In this document: positions 7,772-15,685 of the stretch, one piece after another
How positions within the stretch are numbered: position 1 is the stretch's first letter
Layout: each line of letters begins with the position of its first letter
Assembly: GCA_947378615.1 (NCBI GenBank)
Contig: CANCKV010000005.1
Location: forward strand, 1-20,249
DNA from: Chitinophagaceae bacterium
Lineage (GTDB): Bacteria; Bacteroidota; Bacteroidia; Chitinophagales; Chitinophagaceae
Length of the DNA: 20,249 nucleotides
Direction of reading: 5' to 3'
Translations under genes and position numbers: made by a program
The notes under the pieces: generated by a model
Seen by the model: the letters and a program-made list of their open reading frames with translations, nothing else
Told to the model about the DNA's origin: nothing
The model's database searches: none

Positions 7772-8038
7772 AATTCATTTTTTTTATTTCTCTAACACTA
7801 AATAAGTAGTAAGTTATAGGTTATAAGTTTTAAGTAAAAATCAGACTTAATTGAAATGCGAGTTGCTCAAAATATTTTAATTACAATCCGTAGTCAGATT
7901 TATGTTTCTTCTTTATCTATTATTTTCTTTATGCATTTTAGCGTCTTTATAACTTCGTTTTGAAAAAATAGACTCCTTTTTTCTCAATTACTCAACAATA
8001 TTTTCTAATGGGTTCGTTATTCCAAAAAAGGAATTAAC
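7772..8038. other. mlaF-mlaD intercistronic gap with hairpin
   Basis: This is an unusually long gap for an operon. Immediately after the mlaF stop, GTTATTCC (8016-8023) and GGAATTAAC (8030-8038) form an imperfect stem with an A6/T6 loop. On the minus strand it is not followed by a T run, so it looks more like an mRNA-processing or stabilising hairpin than a terminator. No ORF is seen. Confidence 0.4.
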
Positions 8039-8788
8039 CTATTCATCTTTGCTTTGCTCTAATTGCTCATAACTTCCTTCCATGAATACTACACCATCCC
8101 GAAGTATGATTATTCTATCGGCTGTGAGCCTTGCACATGCCAAATCATGTGTAATTATGACAGAAGTTGTTTTGTTCTTTTTTTGAATAGAGAGTATCAA
8201 TTCACTTATTTCTTTTGAAGTAATAGGGTCTAATCCTGTGGTAGGTTCATCATAAAGGATGATTTCAGGTTTTAAAATGAGAGTCCTTGCTAGCCCAACC
8301 CGCTTTCTCATTCCTCCCGATAATTCAGAAGGCATCTTATCAATTGCCTCTTCTAAACCAACATCCTTTAAAGTATCCATAACAGCTTTATCAATTTCAT
8401 TAGTAGTAATGTTCTTTGAATGTCTTTTTAATGGAAATACTAGGTTTTCCCTAACAGACATTGAATCGTACAAAGCCGCATTTTGGAACAAGAATCCGAT
8501 GCGTAATCGGATGGAATTTAATTGTTCGTAAGTTAATTTGGCAATATCCTTACCTAATACATATAATTCACCCTTATCTGCTTTATCCAAACCAACCAAA
8601 CACTTTATCATAACCGATTTCCCTGAACCTGATTTGCCTAGTACCACAAGATTTTCACCTTTTTTTACCTGAAAATTGATTCCTTTTAATACCTCATTAT
8701 TTTCTCCAAAAGACATATACAGTCCTTTGACATTTATAATATTTTGGGGAGATACTTCATAACTAGTATTTGATTCTTTCGTTTTCAT
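8039..8788 (-). CDS. mlaF: ABC transporter ATPase of the Mla phospholipid system
   Basis: This is the cytoplasmic ATPase that powers the MlaE permease in phospholipid transport between the membranes. All ABC motifs are intact in the 249 residues: Walker A GKSGSGKS (51-58), Q-loop Q102, signature LSGGM (156-160), Walker B IILYDEP (176-182) and a switch histidine in the VIITHD segment. The order and spacing match MlaF rather than a generic importer, especially the ENLVFPLKRH segment after the Q-loop and LSGGMRKRVGLARTL. The start codon overlaps the stop of mlaE by 4 bases (ATGA, 8785-8788), so the two are translationally coupled. Confidence 0.92.
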   Translation of the reverse strand: MKTKESNTSYEVSPQNIINVKGLYMSFGENNEVLKGINFQVKKGENLVVLGKSGSGKSVMIKCLVGLDKADKGELYVLGKDIAKLTYEQLNSIRLRIGFLFQNAALYDSMSVRENLVFPLKRHSKNITTNEIDKAVMDTLKDVGLEEAIDKMPSELSGGMRKRVGLARTLILKPEIILYDEPTTGLDPITSKEISELILSIQKKNKTTSVIITHDLACARLTADRIIILRDGVVFMEGSYEQLEQSKDE

Positions 8789-9549
8789 AAGTTAGCATAT
8801 AGGTCAGTTAATTGTACCGCAATCATATCAATAATGAAGATTGCCAAAGATGCTGCAACGACAGCTGAGTTCGCAGCCCTACCTACACTTTCTGTTCCAT
8901 TAGAGGCTGTAAAGCCTTTATAACAACCAATCATACCTATGAAAAAACCAAAAAAGAAGGTCTTGATAGTAGCAGGAATAATATCAATAAAGTTTAAGGA
9001 TTCAAGAATTTTATGGAGATATCTAAAAAGAGTAACATCCGTATGGATATTCATGCCCATAAAACCGCCGAAGATGCCAATGCAATCTGCAAATACAACG
9101 AGGATTGGAATCATGAGTGTAGTTGCTAAAATCCGTGTAACTACCAAATATTTGAATGGATTAATAGCAGACACTTCCATTGCATCAATTTGTTCTGTTA
9201 CTTTCATAGACCCTAATTCCGCACCAATACCTGAAGATATTTTACCTGCACATATCAATGCAGTAATAATTGGAGCCACTTCTTTTATCATTGACAACGC
9301 CACCATTCCAGGCAACCAAGCTTCTGCACCAAATTTTGCCATCGTAGGTCGGGATTGAATAGTGAGCACCAATCCCATGATAAATCCTGTGATTGCAACA
9401 AGGGGTAGTGCCTTATAACCAAGTAGATAACATTGTTTGATAAACTCTTTTATTTCAAAAGGCGGCTTAAAAACCTCTTTCCAAAATCTCATTGCAAAGA
9501 TGGATACATTGGACGTATTGCTAAAAATATCCTTTAGATAAGTTGTCAA
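8785..9549 (-). CDS. mlaE: ABC transporter permease of the Mla phospholipid system
   Basis: This is a MlaE/DUF140-family inner-membrane permease of 254 residues, the usual length. Several membrane segments are evident (about 45-75, 90-110, 140-170, 200-225 and 232-250). Family landmarks include GFIMGLVLTIQ, the region GAELGSMKVTEQIDAMEVSA and the C-terminal GFTASNGTESVGRAANSAVV. The reading frame opens with TTG (9549-9547). The frame continues upstream without an ATG for at least 15 codons, so TTG is the best available start, but I am less sure of it than of the rest. It is the first gene of the mlaE-mlaF-mlaD unit; the upstream region carries a long imperfect palindrome (9611-9644). Confidence 0.9.
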   Translation of the reverse strand: MTTYLKDIFSNTSNVSIFAMRFWKEVFKPPFEIKEFIKQCYLLGYKALPLVAITGFIMGLVLTIQSRPTMAKFGAEAWLPGMVALSMIKEVAPIITALICAGKISSGIGAELGSMKVTEQIDAMEVSAINPFKYLVVTRILATTLMIPILVVFADCIGIFGGFMGMNIHTDVTLFRYLHKILESLNFIDIIPATIKTFFFGFFIGMIGCYKGFTASNGTESVGRAANSAVVAASLAIFIIDMIAVQLTDLYANL

Positions 9550-9610
9550 AGCCGCAAGTTTTTTGATTAAACAAAAAGTTGTTATGAATACTAAGTTTTC
9601 GCTGCGAGTG

Positions 9611-9644
9611 AATCCCTATATGGGTTTTAAATCCTTATAGGGTT
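9611..9644. repeat. Imperfect 34-bp palindrome upstream of mlaE
   Basis: CCCTATA (9614-9620) and TATAGGG (9636-9642) are perfect arms. The 15 bases between them, TGGGTTTTAAATCCT, can pair further as an imperfect inner stem. It lies between the end of the small-gene cluster and mlaE. The minus-strand flank after it is not T-rich, so a terminator is less likely than an operator or an mRNA hairpin. Confidence 0.45.
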
Positions 9645-9698
9645 AGTAATTCATCATTGAGTGGAAATCTTAGAAGCACCCGTTTAAAATATTGAATA

Positions 9699-10082
9699 CT
9701 ATTTTCTTGAAAAATGGTCCCTCACGAAAGCGTGTTGCTGATTCTCCGTCATTTTATCCGTATGAGCTACTGTTATATTAATATCAGCGAAGTGACTATT
9801 AGCTTTTAGGATATGAAATAGTTCCACCTTTGCATCCGTTTGTCCAAAAAGTAGAATCTCTGTATAGGGTTCAAGAACATTACTTAAATGCTTATAGTAA
9901 TGAGACATTTCATTTTTCTCCTTATTATGCATCACGCTTTCGCTTTTCTTCAAGGCATCTTCTTTTTCCAAATGATTAAACTTAGAATAGTAGGTAGTTG
10001 TAATAATGGGTTCTCTTGTAAATTCTATCAAATTGGCTTCTGAATGATCCATACAGACACCAATACAGTTTGTCTTTTTCAT
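9699..10082 (-). CDS. Conserved hypothetical, resembles stress-associated 'IDH..A' family
   Basis: Function unknown. The predicted cytosolic protein has 127 residues. I place the start at ATG 10082-10080 because the protein then opens MKKTNCIGVCMDHSEANLI, matching a widespread small family that begins with a strand such as VGLWIDHRKA. The longer frame, to 10166, overlaps the upstream gene. The centre is charged and helical (LEKEDALKKSESVMHNKEKNE). The C-terminal half has TEILLFGQTDAKVELFHIL and then VAHTDKMTENQQ near the end, which recall the LFGPGEAK and TADKMTD.Q motifs of the same family as I remember it. Some relatives are annotated as eRF1-like or host-attachment proteins; I cannot confirm that here. 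It is last in the minus-strand small-gene cluster. Confidence 0.65.
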   Translation of the reverse strand: MKKTNCIGVCMDHSEANLIEFTREPIITTTYYSKFNHLEKEDALKKSESVMHNKEKNEMSHYYKHLSNVLEPYTEILLFGQTDAKVELFHILKANSHFADINITVAHTDKMTENQQHAFVRDHFSRK

Positions 10083-10146
10083 AATTGTAATTTTTTGTTC
10101 TATGATGTAATGAGTAATGAAATTGTTTCGTAATGATTCACTGTTT

Positions 10147-10389
10147 TCAAGTGATAAAATAGTCAAGATAGGGTTCAGGATTTATGCTAGTATGACTGAT
10201 TGAATAATCCTCCAATAAAGTATCCAAAGAATCATAATAAACTGACAAATTAGTCGCAGTAATATTATTATTTGAAAATTTCGATTTGTCTGGCATTTCT
10301 TCTAGAAACTTTGATAGTTCAGGATAGTTGTTCTTTATCTTCAAGGTAATTGCAATGATATCTTTCGTAAGCTTTATTTTACTTTTCAT
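10147..10389 (-). CDS. Small conserved hypothetical protein (80 aa)
   Basis: The product is not recognised by function. The 80-residue, probably helical protein opens MKSKIKLTKDIIAITLKI, followed by YPELSKFLEEMP and a C-terminal YYDSLDTLLEDYSIS. I have the impression that short proteins of this pattern recur in Bacteroidota beside stress genes, but that is memory, not a search. There is no signal peptide or membrane segment. It sits 36 bases after the AraC-type regulator gene and 64 bases before the next gene, all on the same strand, which supports it being a real member of the transcript. Confidence 0.6.
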   Translation of the reverse strand: MKSKIKLTKDIIAITLKIKNNYPELSKFLEEMPDKSKFSNNNITATNLSVYYDSLDTLLEDYSISHTSINPEPYLDYFIT

Positions 10390-10425
10390 ACACTTGCTTT
10401 AAACTGTTAAACTTTAAATGTTCAT

Positions 10426-10974
10426 TTAAGACAATCGTCGTTGCGTATTTATTGCCTTAAAAAAGCTAGGTGTCTGACCTGTAATCTGTTTGAATTGACT
10501 AGATAGATGTGCTACACTCTTATAATTAAGTTTATATGATATTTCTGTCAGGTTTAGTTCGTCATAAGACAATAAAGTCTTTATATTTTCTATTTTATGA
10601 GCAATGATGTATTGTTCAATTGTGATACCTGTGTTTTCGGAAAAAAGATTAGCTAAATAAGTATAATCATATCTTAGCTTTTCCTCCAAACAACAGGAAA
10701 AGTTTAGAAGTGTCGATTTACTCAAATAATGAAACATGTCTACAATAACGCCTTTGATTTTCTCGATTAATATTTCTTTTTTATTGATAATTAATTCTAA
10801 TCCTACATCTAATAAGGCCGTATTTAATGTTTCCATTTGAGTAGTACTCATGTCATTTATAATTTCTACTTCTCCCAATTCTATAAATTCGTACACAAGA
10901 TTAAGTTTTTCGAGTTCCATCTCAACAAACTTTTTGCAGCGAATGCTAACCATATATTTAATGTAAATAGTCAT
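10426..10974 (-). CDS. AraC-family transcriptional regulator
   Basis: This is a 182-residue DNA-binding protein. Residues about 82-180 form an AraC/XylS double helix-turn-helix domain, with YDYTYLANLFSENTGITIEQ at the first HTH, then LNLTEISYKLNYKSVAHLSS and FKQITGQTPSFFK at the second, which is the conserved signature. The first ~75 residues (MVSIRCKKFVEMELEKLNL, then YEFIELGEVEI) form a small alpha/beta domain in place of the usual sugar-binding cupin; the pattern resembles a ferredoxin-like (HMA-type) fold. Relatives I recall carry two cysteines near the start (MVCxRC); here one is Ser and C13 remains. It may be the regulator of the island's shared promoter motif, but nothing in the sequence proves this. 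Confidence 0.88.
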   Translation of the reverse strand: MTIYIKYMVSIRCKKFVEMELEKLNLVYEFIELGEVEIINDMSTTQMETLNTALLDVGLELIINKKEILIEKIKGVIVDMFHYLSKSTLLNFSCCLEEKLRYDYTYLANLFSENTGITIEQYIIAHKIENIKTLLSYDELNLTEISYKLNYKSVAHLSSQFKQITGQTPSFFKAINTQRRLS

Positions 10975-11077
10975 TTTGTTTATTTAAAGCAGTGTAATGT
11001 AAGAGTATAAGTGGGTAAAGAAATTTTATGGCTAATTTAAAATCTAATAATTATTTTTTCTATGTTAGAAAGGTTGA

Positions 11078-11389
11078 CTAAAACAAGATAATCAGTAAAA
11101 GCAGGATGATAATAATAGTTCCTACTGATAAATAGATGCCTCCATGAATGATTTTCAAGTTTTTCTTTATCGTTTGAACCTCTTTTCTTAAAATGCTCTT
11201 TTGTGTTGCAGTCAAATTAGATTTATTACTAGAACCAATCGTATTAAGCCTTACCATCAGACTATCTGCTCGTAAACTATCCACAAAACTCATTCCTTTG
11301 TGTGCTGAGGGGGTTGTGATAATTGCAGCTTGCAAATTGGAAAATGTAAATGCAATAACCATTAATATTAGTGTACAATAAATATTCAT
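11078..11389 (-). CDS. Small membrane protein with signal peptide and C-terminal helix
   Basis: Function unknown; the protein has 103 residues. It has an N-terminal signal peptide (MNIYCTLILMVIAFTFSNLQA), a polar periplasmic or linker segment of about 55 residues rich in Ser, Lys and Leu with likely helix (SNLTATQKSILRKEVQTIKK), and a C-terminal hydrophobic helix (YLSVGTIIIILLLLIILF). The layout and the YLSVG-I(n)-L(n) end match a small Bacteroidota protein type I associate with stress clusters. A terminator lies upstream (11416-11466), so it probably starts its own transcript together with the regulator gene 103 bases downstream. Confidence 0.75.
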   Translation of the reverse strand: MNIYCTLILMVIAFTFSNLQAAIITTPSAHKGMSFVDSLRADSLMVRLNTIGSSNKSNLTATQKSILRKEVQTIKKNLKIIHGGIYLSVGTIIIILLLLIILF

Positions 11390-11415
11390 TAGTTTTTCTT
11401 TTTTCTTTTAAGTTT

Positions 11416-11466
11416 AAAAAATACCACCAAAACAGTCAGGGATAAATAGTCTCTTAGTTTTGATGG
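11416..11466 (-). terminator. Rho-independent terminator downstream of ytxH-like gene
   Basis: On the minus strand the arms CCATCAAAAC (11466-11457) and GTTTTGGTGG (11433-11424) pair over 10 positions with one G-T pair. TATTTTTTAAAC follows. The loop is 23 bases. It lies about 60 bases after the YtxH-like stop codon. Confidence 0.6.
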
Positions 11467-11528
11467 CATTTAGTTTACCATAGTTACCCACATAAACATG
11501 GTTGCATCGATTCAATTTACTGGGATTA

Positions 11529-11807
11529 TCAGACAATTACATGTTCCGCCTCATTCTTAGCTTCCTCAATTTTAATTTTCCCCTTTGCTACTATGAATTC
11601 TGCTTCTTGACAGAAGTGTTCACATTGTTCATTGATGTCAATTAAAACTGCATTAATCTTTTCCTTAATTGCATCGGCAAAATCTTCGCCTTTTCTTGCT
11701 ATTAGCTTTCGTGTTTTGCTTCCTTTTTTTGGGGCGAACAATATGCCAATTGCGGCTCCTGCGGCAATGCCTGCCATTACTCCTAATACTACGTTACCTG
11801 ATTTCAT
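11529..11807 (-). CDS. YtxH-domain membrane protein
   Basis: This is a 92-residue protein of the YtxH/gas-vesicle-like stress family. A glycine/alanine-rich membrane segment VVLGVMAGIAAGAAIGILFAP (6-26) is followed directly by the hallmark basic motif PKKGSKTRKLI. A charged amphipathic helix then runs to the C-terminus. The family is induced by general or envelope stress in several phyla; its mechanism is not known. It lies 92 bases after the Lmo0937-like gene. An ACTTTGTA box (minus, about 11858-11851) may give it an extra promoter, and a terminator follows. Confidence 0.85.
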   Translation of the reverse strand: MKSGNVVLGVMAGIAAGAAIGILFAPKKGSKTRKLIARKGEDFADAIKEKINAVLIDINEQCEHFCQEAEFIVAKGKIKIEEAKNEAEHVIV

Positions 11808-11899
11808 GACCTTACTTTTAAATTGTGATTACTATTTTTTAAAATGATGTACAAAGTGAATGAGTGCCTGCACACTCTTTATATTTTAGGCCTACTTTT

Positions 11900-12055
11900 T
11901 TAGAGCATCTTATTTCCTTGAATAATTCGTAATAAGATGGCGATAATGGCTATGACTAATAGTATATGTATGATTGCCCCTACTCCATAGGCAAAAAAAC
12001 CGATAGCCCACAAGACAACTAATACTACGGCGGCTGTGTAAAGTAAATTGTTCAT
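11900..12055 (-). CDS. Lmo0937-family small membrane protein (51 aa)
   Basis: This is a very short but convincing gene. It translates as MNNLLYTAAVVLVVLWAIGF, then FAYGVGAIIHILLVIAIIAI and LLRIIQGNKML. There are two membrane segments (about 4-22 and 27-45) with a short GVGAIIH hairpin between them, the signature of the Lmo0937/DUF5670 family of small stress-induced membrane proteins. It is first in the minus-strand cluster and lies about 75 bases downstream of the shared promoter module at 12130-12190. Confidence 0.85.
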   Translation of the reverse strand: MNNLLYTAAVVLVVLWAIGFFAYGVGAIIHILLVIAIIAILLRIIQGNKML

Positions 12056-12129
12056 TTTATTTCTTTTTCTTTGTTTATCACCTCACTAATTCAATCCTTC
12101 TATTAAAACTTTCTTTGAATTATTAAGGT

Positions 12130-12190
12130 GTAAAGGTGATGACATTGTCAAGTTTAATAATTACATAATCCTTGTAATAAATTGTATGAT
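12130..12190 (-). promoter_or_regulatory. Shared promoter module, copy 3 (upstream of lmo0937-like gene)
   Basis: The 31-bp block 12160-12190 aligns without gaps to the blocks at 17367-17397 and 17861-17891. On the minus strand it starts AATCATACAATTTATTAC; the distal half-site is weaker (GATTAT in place of AATTGT). Then, 26 bases on, comes CACCTTTA (box at 12133-12130). It is the weakest of the three copies, but in the same position relative to a gene. Confidence 0.5.
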
Positions 12191-12197
12191 TCTTTGT

Positions 12198-14609
12198 TTA
12201 TGCAGTTTGAATCATCACTTTTCGACTATTCTCAATGCTTTTTGGGAGTTTAATCAATTCTTTTCCCTTTAAATACTTTTCAATGGTTAACCTTGCCATT
12301 AAATAACTAACAGTCGATTCAGCACCCTGATTGAGGTTTACGTAGTTTTCTTCCAATCCATCATAGCACCCACCTGTACATGGATTATAAATAATCTGAT
12401 GAAGATGATTAGCTCCTAAAAACCAATTAAAAGCAGTCTCCATTTTTTGCTTGTATTCTATATCCTTAAATACTTCGTAAAATTTGCTTAAAGCAAGAAT
12501 CGTATAAGCCACATCTATAGGTTGTTCTCCCCCTACAATCTCTATCTTACCAAGACTATCCTCTTCTTTCTTCAACCATCCTTTGTTTGAAATAACTTTT
12601 ATATGTCCCTTCTTAAAAATCTTTGTCAATAAAAAGTCGAATGACATTTTTGCAATGTCCTTATACAATCTATTTCCAGATGACAACCAGGCACATAACA
12701 TCGCCTCCGACAAAATACTATTTGCATAAGTTAAATAGCTTTCAAACCATTGCCATTTAGGTTCTGCTTCATGCCGATACATTTGTACCAATCTATTGGC
12801 AAGCTGTCTGATGATTTCAGCATAATCCTCAGAATAATGAAAGGAATTACTAAAATATAGTCCTTTGATGATGAAGGCCATCGCCCTTGTAGAATGAATG
12901 TTATGTACATTTTTCAAAGCTAACTTCAAAGTCAATTGAGCATCTTTTATGATGAACATGGACTCTTTTGGTATTAAATAGCTGATAGATATTAGATATC
13001 CCAACGCCCAAATAGCCCGTCCATTTGAATCTTCAAGATTGGTCATCTCATTTTGTTCGGTAAATTGTTGATTGCCATCCACATAATTCAGAAAACTCCC
13101 TTCAGCCTGTAGGCAATACTTAATAAATTGAAAGTATTTATTAATCTCTCCAATGTCTTCAATATCGTTTGTAAGTTCATAATGAAGGCAAATAGAAATC
13201 ATTGCCCTAGCATTATCATCTAAAGTATAGCCTGATTCTAAATCAGGCTGACTGATTGTTGCAAATTGAATCATGCCAAAATGGGTAGTCATTTTCTTTA
13301 CATGATTAAGATTCAGAATTGGTGAATTATAATGAAGGCAAATTTGATTGGTTCCAATCTTTTCAAATAACATCGCATGTGCAATTGCAGCATTTTCCCA
13401 AGCTGTAGATGCCATTCTGTGCAATCCATTCGAGCTAATACTCTTACGCAATTTGTCATCCTTCAATAACCTAATTACGGCATTTGCTAGTTGTTCAGGA
13501 TTTTCAAAATCCACTATTATTCCCGCATCTTTACCTAAAACCTCTTTTGCATGAGGAATTGGTGTTGATATTACTGGACAGCCGCAACTAATTGCATAAG
13601 AAAAAGTACCACTTACAGCCTGATTTCTATCTTTTGAGGTAAATAAGTAAATGTCTGTTAATTGTAAATACTCTAATAAGTCATGTAATGGCAAGAAATG
13701 ATTGATGAATTTTACATTGTTCTCCAACTTCATTTTAGCTATTTTAACTTCTAACATTTCCCTGTACTTTTCACCTTCCTGTTTGATTACGGAAGGATGC
13801 GTTTTACCTATTATCAAGAAACGTACGTCAGGAAATTGTTCTATTATAGTTGGCAAGGCATCTAATGTAGTTTCAATGCTTTTCCCTGAACTTAATAATC
13901 CAAAAGTGGACAATATTTTTTTGTCGGAGAAGTTATATTTAAACTTTAATGCCTCAACATCTGTACGTGATACCAAATGTGTTCCATGAGGAATAACAGT
14001 AATCTTATTAGTATCAATACCATAATCCCTAATTAGAATTTCTTCAGAGGATTTTGTCATCACAATAATTGAACTCGAAACATTGCCAATTTGCTTGACC
14101 TGGGCTTTCAATTCATTTCCTGGATTTGGCAATACTGTATGAAATACGATGATGATGGGTTTTGCAACTGAATTTAGAAAATCATTGAAATGACTCTCCT
14201 TTTTCTCAAAGAACCCAAATTCATGCTGTATCATTATCATTTGAATGGCCTCATCCTCGTTTATTGATTTAGCGAGAATAGCAAAAGCATCTGGCAAATC
14301 CGTGTTAAGGGTATATTTAATTTCTTGGGTGTAATCGTGCTTTTCATTATCTGATTCCAAAGGACAGATACTCACTTTAAAAGAGTGGCTAAACTTATTC
14401 TTCAACGTCTTTATCAAATCCTGAGAGTAAGTAGCAATTCCACATTCCCGTGGAGGATAGGAAGTAATGAATAATATTTCAGGCAATCCACCTTCAGTTG
14501 GATGAGACCACCCTTCATTTAATATTTCTGCTTTTTGATAACCATTTTTAGTTAGGTGATTACCTGCTGTATTTTTTCTATGTTCTTGTAAACTCGTGTT
14601 CTTATTCAT
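12198..14609 (-). CDS. GT4 glycosyltransferase fused to a C-terminal helical carbohydrate-active domain
   Basis: This is an 803-residue, two-domain, probably cytosolic protein. Residues about 43-425 are a GT-B, GT4-family glycosyltransferase, with the N-terminal donor/acceptor loop TSYPPRECGIATY (49-61), the linker IPHGTH, and the C-terminal Rossmann part with ILSTFGLLSSGKSIETTL. Instead of the E-x7-E motif of most GT4 enzymes it has QAVSGTFSYAISCGCPVIST, a variant I know from a particular subfamily. Residues about 430-803 are helical, with ESGYTLDDNARAMISI and many paired helices, like an alpha/alpha toroid. The start overlaps the end of the GH130 gene by 8 bases, so the two are made together, which suggests synthesis and breakdown or remodelling of a mannose-containing glycan. 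Donor and acceptor are unknown. Confidence 0.85.
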   Translation of the reverse strand: MNKNTSLQEHRKNTAGNHLTKNGYQKAEILNEGWSHPTEGGLPEILFITSYPPRECGIATYSQDLIKTLKNKFSHSFKVSICPLESDNEKHDYTQEIKYTLNTDLPDAFAILAKSINEDEAIQMIMIQHEFGFFEKKESHFNDFLNSVAKPIIIVFHTVLPNPGNELKAQVKQIGNVSSSIIVMTKSSEEILIRDYGIDTNKITVIPHGTHLVSRTDVEALKFKYNFSDKKILSTFGLLSSGKSIETTLDALPTIIEQFPDVRFLIIGKTHPSVIKQEGEKYREMLEVKIAKMKLENNVKFINHFLPLHDLLEYLQLTDIYLFTSKDRNQAVSGTFSYAISCGCPVISTPIPHAKEVLGKDAGIIVDFENPEQLANAVIRLLKDDKLRKSISSNGLHRMASTAWENAAIAHAMLFEKIGTNQICLHYNSPILNLNHVKKMTTHFGMIQFATISQPDLESGYTLDDNARAMISICLHYELTNDIEDIGEINKYFQFIKYCLQAEGSFLNYVDGNQQFTEQNEMTNLEDSNGRAIWALGYLISISYLIPKESMFIIKDAQLTLKLALKNVHNIHSTRAMAFIIKGLYFSNSFHYSEDYAEIIRQLANRLVQMYRHEAEPKWQWFESYLTYANSILSEAMLCAWLSSGNRLYKDIAKMSFDFLLTKIFKKGHIKVISNKGWLKKEEDSLGKIEIVGGEQPIDVAYTILALSKFYEVFKDIEYKQKMETAFNWFLGANHLHQIIYNPCTGGCYDGLEENYVNLNQGAESTVSYLMARLTIEKYLKGKELIKLPKSIENSRKVMIQTA

Positions 14610-15642
14610 CGTTTTTTGTATATAACATTAATTCATTTAATAAGGCGGATAATGATAACGAAGCGACTGCAATCTGTTCATCTGCCGCCCCATAATAAAT
14701 ATATAATCTGTCATCAACCAAAGTAGTACCTGTAGGGAAACATACATTGTTTACTTCTCCGGTCAATTCCCATTCCTCTTCAGGAGTAAATAAGGCATAA
14801 GGTAATCTTGCCAATTCTTTCAAAGGATTTTCTAAATCCAATAATGCCGCACATGCTGAATAAACATACCCTTTCAGCGTATCATGTACCCCATGATAAA
14901 TCAACAACCATCCATGTTCTGTTTCTATTGGTGGACAACCTCCTCCAATATAACTCACCTCATGTTCATGTTTTGGTGTGAGAACGATATTGTGATGAAG
15001 ATGAAGGAAGTAATGCTGCCAAAATTCAGTAGTCAATTCATTCAAATGATTTATACTGACCAATTGGATATCTGGTTTAACCCGGTGAAGAAAAAATAAT
15101 TTCCCATCAATCCTTCGAGGGAAGAAAATCACATTCTTATCCCAAATAAGAATTTTCTTACCCTCTCTTTCCAATAAATGACTTGGGTCATTATAGCGTA
15201 CATATTTCTCATTAAGTGTTCCTTTTGCAGAGGCAAGCCTGAAAAACTCATCATAAGGAATCTGCGGAACTATTACTCCCATCTTATGCCAGTTAATCAA
15301 ATCTTCAGAAAACAATAAGGCTCCTAGCGCATTTACCCCATCGAAACAAGTATAAGTCAGGTAATAAATGTTGTCAATTTTTGTAATTCGAGGGTCTTCC
15401 ACACCATGTGTTTCATAAGCACATTGAGGAAAAATGATGGGCACATCATTTCGAGATTCTACTACAAGCGGTGAGGATAATTTGCAATACCCGATACTCG
15501 AATAGTTACCTTTGGCAACTGCCCTATAAAATAGATGTATGACACCGTTTTCACTTATCACAGCAGGATTCAAAACCCCTTCACATTCAAAACCCAAAGA
15601 TGTCTTTTTTAGAAGAATACCTTCTTTCTTAACTTCTATCAT
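14602..15642 (-). CDS. GH130 beta-mannoside phosphorylase/mannosidase
   Basis: Glycoside hydrolase family 130 enzymes cleave beta-mannosides by phosphorolysis or hydrolysis. The 346-residue protein, lacking a signal peptide and so probably cytosolic, opens MIEVKKEGILLKKTSLGFEC. It has the five-bladed propeller landmarks FNP-like VLNPAVI (23-29), LFYRAV (37-42), GVEDPRITK with the presumed catalytic D83, and later IGGGCPPIETEHGWLLIYHG. I chose ATG 15642 because the longer frame (to 15720) starts inside the terminator hairpin of ompA and family members begin with this MIEVK.EG segment. It overlaps the glycosyltransferase by 8 bases. Whether it is a phosphorylase or a hydrolase cannot be read from sequence alone. 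Confidence 0.88.
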   Translation of the reverse strand: MIEVKKEGILLKKTSLGFECEGVLNPAVISENGVIHLFYRAVAKGNYSSIGYCKLSSPLVVESRNDVPIIFPQCAYETHGVEDPRITKIDNIYYLTYTCFDGVNALGALLFSEDLINWHKMGVIVPQIPYDEFFRLASAKGTLNEKYVRYNDPSHLLEREGKKILIWDKNVIFFPRRIDGKLFFLHRVKPDIQLVSINHLNELTTEFWQHYFLHLHHNIVLTPKHEHEVSYIGGGCPPIETEHGWLLIYHGVHDTLKGYVYSACAALLDLENPLKELARLPYALFTPEEEWELTGEVNNVCFPTGTTLVDDRLYIYYGAADEQIAVASLSLSALLNELMLYTKNDE

Positions 15643-15685
15643 AACTTTCTTTTTATTGATGATAAATTCTCTCAATTTTTGAGGT

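Noticed and set aside
8939..9358. 139-codon plus-strand frame opposite mlaE
   Set aside because: It is an antisense shadow of a well-supported permease gene, with no domain of its own.
10083..10166. Longer N-terminus for the 127-residue hypothetical protein
   Set aside because: It would overlap the upstream 80-residue gene, and the family-like start MKKTNCIG begins at 10082.
11862..11877. Hairpin GAGTG...CACTC between the lmo0937-like and ytxH-like genes as a terminator
   Set aside because: The stem is only 5 bp and on the minus strand no T run follows; a promoter box there is equally likely, so I did not list it.
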